Positions 56,788 through 64,000 of a stretch of 64,000 bases of DNA are shown here, in pieces. Origin of the DNA: Amphimedon queenslandica (lineage: Eukaryota; Porifera; Demospongiae; Haplosclerida; Niphatidae); assembly GCF_000090795.2 (NCBI RefSeq), contig NW_003546336.1, forward strand, positions 118,162-182,161, in the 5' to 3' direction. Positions within the stretch are counted from its first letter, which is position 1, and each line of letters opens with the position of its first letter. Position numbers and translations under genes: made by a program. The notes below the pieces were generated by a model. It saw only the letters and a list, made by a program, of their open reading frames with translations, searched no databases and was not told where the DNA came from.

Positions 56788-57906
56788 CTATTACTTAATA
56801 CACTCTTAAGCTCCTATATCTTGCCACATGTACATACAATAATAAACTGACAGAAGCATATTTAGATAAAAGTAAGTCCCTGTATTATATATACAGGGAC
56901 TTTGGTACGACTTTGGAGCAACTTTAAAAAATTATAAAAAATCCAATTTTGATTGAAATCAGCTCAAACTTTCTACACAGCATAAAATCATGTATACATA
57001 TTTAAAAATTATAATATTGGAGAATTCTATTCTTTTAATTTTCAGCAAAATTTGGCCAAACACTTGCAAAAGTTAATTGGCCTCATTTTTGTGTAAATTA
57101 AAAAAATTGTAAAAAATTTAATTTTGATCAGAATTAGCTCAAATTTTTTACATGCCATAAAAATATGTATATGTATCAGAAAAAATTATAAAAATGGAGG
57201 CTCTTCTCATTTTTATCTTGGCAGAATTTGGCTCATGACTGTGTACTATGTACAGGGACTTTTGTCAAATTTGTAAAAAATTCAATTTTGACCAGAATCA
57301 GCTTAAACTTTTTACACAGCATAAAAGCATGTGCATTAGAAAAAATTTTTTTTAATTGAGAATTTTTTCATTTTTAGCAAAATTTGGCCAAAAACCAAAG
57401 GCTCTGGTCTTTTGTCCAATTTTTGAGCAATTTTTAAAAATCAATTTTTAATCAGAATCAGCTCAAACTTGCTACACAGCATAAGAACATGAATATGTAC
57501 AATATATCAGAAAAAAATAATAAGTATAAAGAATTTGCTCATTCTCACTTTTGGTGAAATTTAGCCCATGACTGTTACTATATAGTACAATGATTTTTTT
57601 TTGATTTTTGAGCAGTTTAAAAAATTGTTAAAAATTAGACGTTTTGATCGAAATCAGCTAATTACTTGTATACTAACTAATATCGATTAGCAATTGAAAA
57701 TTAATAAATTAAATACGCAAGACTATAAATGTAAATAAATTCAACTTTTGAAGCAATCTCATAGTTTTCAAATGCACGTAACTATCAACAAAATTAATTA
57801 TATGTATAGTGTTATAATTATATTTCATTAATTATACAAAATATTTTAATTTACCAAATGATCTCAACCATTACCCAGTAATCAGGGCTGTGGGTTTCAG
57901 TTGAAG

Positions 57907-60900
57907 ATGTCTTCACAAAGTGAGTGCCTTTATTCTCTTGCTTCTCTTTAGGTCTCTTTCTTTCTTATTCTCTCCCTTACTTTACTCCTCTGTATCCTCT
58001 CCTTGATTATTCACTAATATAATACTGTGTCCTCTTGTTATTATCTGTAGTCTATCGGCAACCAGTGGAGAGGCGGAGAGGTCATTCTAGTGTAGAGGTA
58101 GGCGACAACCTGTACATGTGGGGTGGGAGGCAGCCTGACTTCCCTGAAGTACACAATAGTGAGAAGAAGAGATCAATCTGTTCTGTAGTGGAGGTCTGTC
58201 ATGTACCAACTGGTACTTGGGTACAAAAGCCTACCACTGGTAACCCCCCACTTGGTATTGAGGGATATGCTGCTGCTGTCATTAGAAATGAAATATTCTT
58301 TTTTGGAGGGCGTTGTGGTCATGACGTCTGTCATCATAACAGTTTATACAGGTAATGTAAACTAATACAGTAGACCAATAAGTATCCTAAAATTTTATAC
58401 AGTTTTAATGTTGACACCTTAAATTGGAAGGAACTCTCTCCTACTACATCTCATCATGGTCCTATGATGAAGTCCTTCTCTGGCATGGTTGCACTACGAA
58501 TCAATGACGAGGACTATCTTGCAGTAATTGGAGGGCAGGGACCATCTTCTAATACCCCACCACAACCTGGTGCCCAGTACAGTAAAGGTGGCAATCAACG
58601 TTGCAATGAAGTTCATATGTACCGATTAAAAACTGGTCAGTATTATGATAATAATATTTTTAAAATGTAGTTCATATACAGTAATTAAGATGTACTTATC
58701 GATTGCACTATTTCTGCAGCAAGAATAAAATTGGAAATCTGCTTATAAGGGAGCAAGTTGCTATCCTCAATAATAAATCACCTACTTAAGTGTCTTAATG
58801 TAATAAACAAGGATTATGTAATCCTTGTTTATTACATAAACAAGGATTATGTAATATTTTGTGGTTTGCACTTTGCTCCCAGTGGAATTTGTTTTTTAAA
58901 TTTTTGTGGTTGACAGTTGACATAGCCTCTAAGAGATGGCACTTCAATGATTTCGTGAGTTTAACCACAAAAACCATACAGTGCTCCTGGCACAGTCATG
59001 TATGTCATCAGTTACAACTGAGGTGGCCCAGAGGGCATTCACTATGCAGCATTGCTTATTTTTAAACCGTTGATGTGGTTGGGCAACATGTTGGATAAAG
59101 TAGAGAGACTCTCAACTTCATGCATGATGACAGAAAGTGCTGTATAAATCATTGGCCACTGTTTACATAACATAAGAATTATTTAAACAGTGGGCATTCA
59201 TTTATACAGCATTACCTTACATTAATTTTGCAGTGTAAATCCACCTATAGTCATGATTAACAGGCTAAGAGATTTCCCTATTATTTAGAAGTCAGTCGGT
59301 CCAGTATTGAGAATTGGATGTGACGGGTTAAAATGTTTATGTATGATCAATAATTTCTTTTAGTGCATTGCCCATTTTGATATCTGTCAAGCTTTGAGTA
59401 TTTTAGAATAGAGTGACATACATGTTCTATTGAATTGTGCCACGCTTATTAATTACCACACCTTTAAAATTAATGATAAATATATTATGATTTTAGCAAA
59501 GGATTTCTCAAAAATATTTTTTTTCTCAAAAATTGCCCACTATTATGGTAAATTTGCAGAGTCTGTGTGTGTTCATATAATTTTTATTAATGATTTTTAG
59601 GTGAATGGACTTCACCAACTGTCACTGGAGACAGACCACCTCCTATTTCTCAATTCACTTTAACATCAATAACTAACACTACTGTTATATTGTTTGGTGG
59701 TGATATTGGTGGTTTGAAATACAATAATGATGTGTATATATTTGAATTTACCGACACATCAGTGGTGAGCATAATATTACTACTACACTTGTATATGTTA
59801 ATTATTAATTTAAAATGTATTGTAGATGTGTATTATTATGCATAACAGTGTGTGTGGATGTGCATGGTTCATGTATTTGAATATTTTCATTATTTTAGAA
59901 ATGTAAGAAGTTTTCTAACCCTGGAGGATCAGTACAATGGCCTCAGGCGAGAGATGCTCATTCCAGTGTATTGATCAACTGTAGCTCAGTACCACACCTA
60001 CTAGTGGTTGGTGGAGCAGGTACCAATGATTGTTGGTTGTTAAACATAAACAAAATGGAATGGAAAGAACTGGTAAGTAGCTAACTGTGGTGAGCATGAG
60101 TGAGTCCTACTAGTACGAGACCACTGTGATTTGTCTGTCTGTACATGTACGTCACTCCTCAATGATAATCAATTCAATACAGTACAGCTGGTCAGTATAG
60201 ATATGTGCATGTGATAAAGAAATGAAAGATTATGCTATGAGTAGTTTTTAAGAAAGAGCTCATGACACTTGCCTTTGTTGTCATTTTTGTGAGTATGATT
60301 GACATTGGAGGATAAGAGAGAAATCATTTTTATTAACTATAGGTATACTTGTATTATTTTATCATTATTTTTTAATATAGACTAATATACCAGACAGTGT
60401 CACTGATAGATATTGGCATTCTCTCTCAATTTGGAATGAGACACAGACCATCAGCTGGATAATTGAGTTTGGAGGACGAACGGGAAGTGGTTCATTACTC
60501 AGTGATACAACATTTATTGAAATCAGTAAGTATATACATTAGTATATACTGTATTGAATACACAGCCAAGAGTTTGTGATTGATTCATGAGTGATGTTAG
60601 TCCTGATCCGGTCTAATGCATCCTGAATCATGGATGTTGGGCAGCTAATATGGCAATGAGTCTAGCAGATCTATCAGCCTTGATACAATCATGCTTGAAT
60701 ACATACTGCCATGATACTGGTTCAGCCAGAGCAACATGCATGATTCAGCAGTGATACCTGTCAGACTGTATCAATACTGTAATCAAGCTCCATTCATCGA
60801 TTTTGGGCAGTGTCTTATATCATACTGTATAGTGGAAAATTTTTGTGGCCCAAATGTTTTGCGGATCCGTTCAAAAATCAATTTCATGGCTCTAATTTTC

Positions 60901-63900
60901 ATGGTTTTTTACTTTTCGGCTATCTTGAACCATATTAAATCAATTTCGTGGATTTTATTTTTGTGGATTTTGAAAAAACGCGAAATCCACAAAAATTTTG
61001 GGCCACGAAAATTTTCCGTTATATGGTACATGCTAACTCTTGGCTGTGTATGTAATAATTATTAATGAGTGAAGGGTGTGGCTTAATGTGTGATTGTACA
61101 CACCCACAAAATTATAATTATTGCTGCAAAATTTACATTTTTGGATTTTGAGCTACACACATGGTGCAGTGATAGCATTTGTGGGTTGGACAATTGTTGC
61201 TACACCTGCTAGTATTAATTATTATTATTGTTATTATTTTATTATTATTATTTATCCTGTTATTATTTAATTTATTATTATTAGTATCTAGTGCTGGTGA
61301 TTTGGTAGTACAGTCAGTACTGGACATTAATGAATATCAGAAGAGAAGAATACAAGGTATTAACACATACATGTACATGTACATGTACCAAACACATGTT
61401 TTACTTATGCGAGGTACACTCATATGCTTGCTGGCCATTAGACCACCCGTACATTAGGTAACACTTCTTTGAAGTCGGCAAAACATTGGGTTACACGTGA
61501 TCAGGCACACCCACTGGTTAGCAAAAAGCAAAATGGTAGTGAGCTGTGGTGCTGTTGGGTGTCAAAACAGGCATGAAGAAAACAAGGAACTTGGCTTCTA
61601 TAGAATCCTAGCTTTTCCAAAAAGAAGAAAAAAGTTGTGGATAAATGCTATAAAGAGAAAAAACTGGAAACTAACCAAGCATACACGACTATGTGGAGAT
61701 CATTTTGCTAATGTAATTTTCTAGGAAGGCTGGTTAATAACTCTGCTAATATAGATGGTCCCTACTGTTTTTGCCTATATAGAGCAAAGAGTAATAAGAT
61801 ACAAGCAGTGTCAGATAAAAAACAAGCTGCCTAAAAAAGTTTGGTGTAAGCTTCTTACACCAAACTTTCTTCCTCCTCTTCCAAAAAAAGACAAAAAATT
61901 GTGCTAATATGTCAAATTTTGTAGTAGTTTCAGGCCTCTAGTTGTTTCCAGGACATGAGCTGCTCTTGTGAATGGCTCAGGCCTGCTAAGGGCCAAACTC
62001 GAGATTTGGCCAGTTTCTCATCAGTGAATTGGACGTTGTTTTTTAGGCAAGTAAGGGCAATCATGGATATCTAATCAACAGATTCTAGCTTTGCAACGTA
62101 GCCGCTTTCTGGCATCCTCAAACAAAGACATAAAATGCTTACATCTGATGCAGTCATTTTGCTTTTGCCAACCAGTGGGTGTGCCTGACCACGTGTACCC
62201 CAATGTTTTGCCGACTTCAAAGAAGTGTTGCCTAACATGCAGGTGGTCTATAAATAATTTTATTTCATGTATTAGCAGCTAATGAAATTCTTAACCATCT
62301 ATTGTTTTGATAAAACCTTTTCACCATCAAAACAGAATCCATTGTGGTACAGCAATCATAAGTACATACACACAATCAGCAATGGTTAGGTAATACACTC
62401 ACTAATGTAACACATACTAATCTAATAATGTAATAGACCTCTTTGTGTATGCACAACATAGTTCCTGCTATGTTTATTAATTATACTATTTCATTATATT
62501 ATATAGATGCTGTAGGGAAGTGGATGGAGGAAGGGAGTGTTGATCTAACCGTTACTCGTGTTAATATGCTTGGTGCTCCTGGAGCTGGTAAAACCTGTTC
62601 AAAGCTCCTCCTACTAAATGAAGACCCACCCACTGATGACACCAGTACACCCATTGCCTGCAAGGCTACGAGAGCTGCCGTTTGTGGAAAAACTTGGAAT
62701 CGAGTGACTCGAGATAATTTACTTGGTGAATTAGCAGTCGATTTGAATGCAGTTTCACAGGAAAAGAAAACAAAAGAGCCTCCCCTGCCCGTAGTCCTCT
62801 CATTGCCAGATAATACTCAACCAGCAGCAGAAATACCACTAGATCCATCTCCTACTCCACAGAAGAAACCTGATCAAGCAGTTTCATCTGAAACAAAAGT
62901 TATCGAAGAAGACAAAGAGTATCATACTGAAGCAGTCGTCCAGGAAATTTTAGCCAGTCAACCAAAAAGGATTCATAAAAGTGATCATTGGCTGTACGTT
63001 ATTGACTCTGGTGGTCAGCCAGCATACCAAGACTTACTGCCTTTATTCACTAGAGCAGCTTCTCTCAATATCATAGCACTGGATCTATCTAAGCCTTTCA
63101 ATGAGAGGTTTGATCTGATGTACAGGATCGATAGAAAATTCTTCCCATGCTACTCCAAGTCAACTCAGTTAGCATTCTTCCAGTCTGCAGTTTCCACTGG
63201 AGCTAGTTTTAAGCCTCTTGATATTTCCTGCATCTCCAAGAAACCGACACACTCCATGCATCTTGTATTGGGAACGCATTATGACAAGGTAAATGATGAT
63301 ACTCTAAGAGAAAAGGAAGAGATCCTAAAGTCTTCAATGTCTTCGTTGCAGTCCTACTTACAAAATTGCGTTATCCATCATAAAAAATCTATCATATTTC
63401 CTGTCAACACGATTGCTGAATCAGAAGAAAGAGCTAAATACAGTGAAGAGATTTGCAAGGCAATATGGTATCATGGGTCTGATGCTTCACTGGAAATCAA
63501 AATACCAATTCGATGGTTTGCATTTGAGTTGTCTTTGCCCGAGCAGAGTATTGTATCAGTTAAGGAAGCTTTATCTATTGGAGAAAGATATGGGATGAAG
63601 GAGGAAGATACTAAACAAGCTTTGAGATATTTCCATAACGTGAGTCTCATGTTATATTATCCAGAAGTTACGAATGTCGTCTTTGTTGATTCTAAGCCAA
63701 TCCTTGAAATTCTCTCACAGTTATTAGCTCTCACATACGTTGATGATGATGATGCTTTAGCTTCAATTTCAGACAAACCTCTTTCTCTCAAAGTTATGAA
63801 TAATCTGAAGGAAGGATTCTTCAATGAAGATATTTTTGAGCATTTGAAGTCAATGTCTGTCATATTTTCCCTGCCAGAGTTCCAGTTGTCTGATCTAATC

Positions 63901-63990
63901 AGACTCCTACTTCATCTTAACATCATCACAAAACTAGAAGATGACAAAAGGGACACTACTTCATTCCTTATGCTCTCCTTCATACAATGA
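57907..63990 (+). CDS. Kelch-repeat protein fused to a Roc-like GTPase (3' end disturbed or outside window)
   Basis: Exons 57907-57919, 58051-58351, 58403-58635, 59601-59764, 59899-60072, 60381-60525, 61285-61356, 62507-63990; 861 codons to a TGA at 63988-63990. Kelch blades: GHSSVEVGDNLYMWGG, GYAAAVIRNEIFFFGGRCG, YLAVIGGQGP, TVILFGGDIGGLKYNNDVY, HLLVVGGAG and SWIIEFGGRTGSG. The last exon is a P-loop GTPase: G1 GAPGAGKT (62572-62595), G3 DSGGQ (63004-63018), G4 GTHYDK (63271-63288). This is the Roc-type set of LRRK/MFHAS1 relatives. A winged-helix-like, COR-N-like region follows. The long Pro/Glu-rich insertion between G1 and G3 is unusual. The frame probably breaks near the end (see findings). 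Likely a cytosolic signalling scaffold; partner unknown. Confidence 0.75.
60820..61027. mobile_element. TIR element with TACTGTATAGTGG ends
   Basis: TACTGTATAGTGGAAAATTT at the left pairs with AAATTTTCCGTTATATGGTA at the right, and TTTGTGGCCCA pairs with TGGGCCACGAAA. In the kelch gene intron 60526-61284. Confidence 0.7.
61440..62249 (+). mobile_element. Non-autonomous THAP-domain transposon with ~85-bp terminal inverted repeats
   Basis: The left end (from AGACCACCCGTACATTAGG) and right end (to GGTGGTCT) are inverted copies over roughly 85 bp, including AACACTTCTTTGAAGTCGGC. Inside, an ATG ORF at 61533-61724 encodes a THAP-type zinc finger: CGAVGC, then FPKRRKKLW and CGDHF. The ORF stops right after the finger, so there is no transposase. 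P-element-related transposons use THAP domains for DNA binding. It sits in the intron before the GTPase exon of the kelch gene. No clear target-site duplication by eye. Confidence 0.75.
61533..61724 (+). pseudogene. Truncated THAP zinc-finger ORF of the transposon
   Basis: 63 codons holding only the THAP finger (VSCGAVGCQNRHEENK, ELGFYRILAFPKRRKKLW, CGDHF). A full transposase would need several hundred further residues, so this is a remnant or a stand-alone DNA-binding fragment. Confidence 0.6.
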
Positions 63991-64000
63991 CCAGTTTAAT

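Larger units (their letters stand above)
55900..57906. other. Two-kilobase repeat-filled spacer
   Basis: No gene seen. It holds two fold-back elements (56214-56426 and 56626-56787) and several degenerate tandem relatives of the satellite, recognisable by AGCTCAAACTTTCTACACAG (56900-57660). The promoter of the kelch gene should lie near its right end. Confidence 0.6.

Noticed and set aside
60736-61065. 109-codon ORF in the kelch gene intron
   Set aside because: It falls across a TIR element (60820-61027) and has no protein-like motif.

Overview
The window is metazoan nuclear DNA, most probably from a demosponge of the Amphimedon type. It is AT-rich and intron-dense: the HERC2 orthologue has 35 visible exons, and some introns are only about 50 nt. 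It carries very many CATGTA-rich and short inverted-repeat elements, two assembly gaps, and lineage-style tandem receptor genes. The species is inferred, not proven.

Layout. (1) 381-28002 (+): the C-terminal ~3,000 residues of the giant E3 ligase HERC2, in the canonical order MIB/HERC2, UBA-like, CPH, second SH3-like, ZZ, DOC, RLD2, RLD3, HECT. Two genes lie inside its introns on the same strand: a tRNA-Gln(UUG) at 4895-4966 and a secreted aspzincin (M35-type) metallopeptidase at 15400-16212. The peptidase sits in a 5.7-kb intron built of long direct and inverted repeats. (2) 28122-32055 (-): a surface protein with a POMP-like beta-helix ectodomain and a multi-pass C-terminus, interrupted by a 427-bp gap. 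(3) 32484-38157 (-) and 39867-44071 (+): two head-to-head MFSD8-like MFS transporters. Their second exons are nearly identical while the other exons have diverged. (4) 44820-55899 (+): three tandem type I receptors whose tails carry NPxY, YDEP and YEN tyrosine motifs, each on a small exon. A segmental duplication between the first and second copies carried along the 3' end of the transporter. It created an intact three-exon chimeric ORF (47577-49373) that joins the receptor signal peptide to the transporter C-terminus. (5) 57907-63990 (+): a kelch-repeat protein fused to a Roc-like GTPase. One intron carries a THAP-domain mini-transposon, and the frame breaks near the window edge.

Repeats fill most introns and spacers. 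They include a ~177-bp satellite in introns of HERC2, both transporters and the chimera; several families of 200-400-bp terminal-inverted-repeat elements; and a pair of elements that combine terminal inverted repeats with a tRNA-like core.

Exon boundaries were read by eye from GT/AG sites, reading frame and homology recalled from known families. For the complete gene models (both transporters, the three receptors, the chimera and the kelch gene) the summed exon length is a multiple of three. No database search was run.
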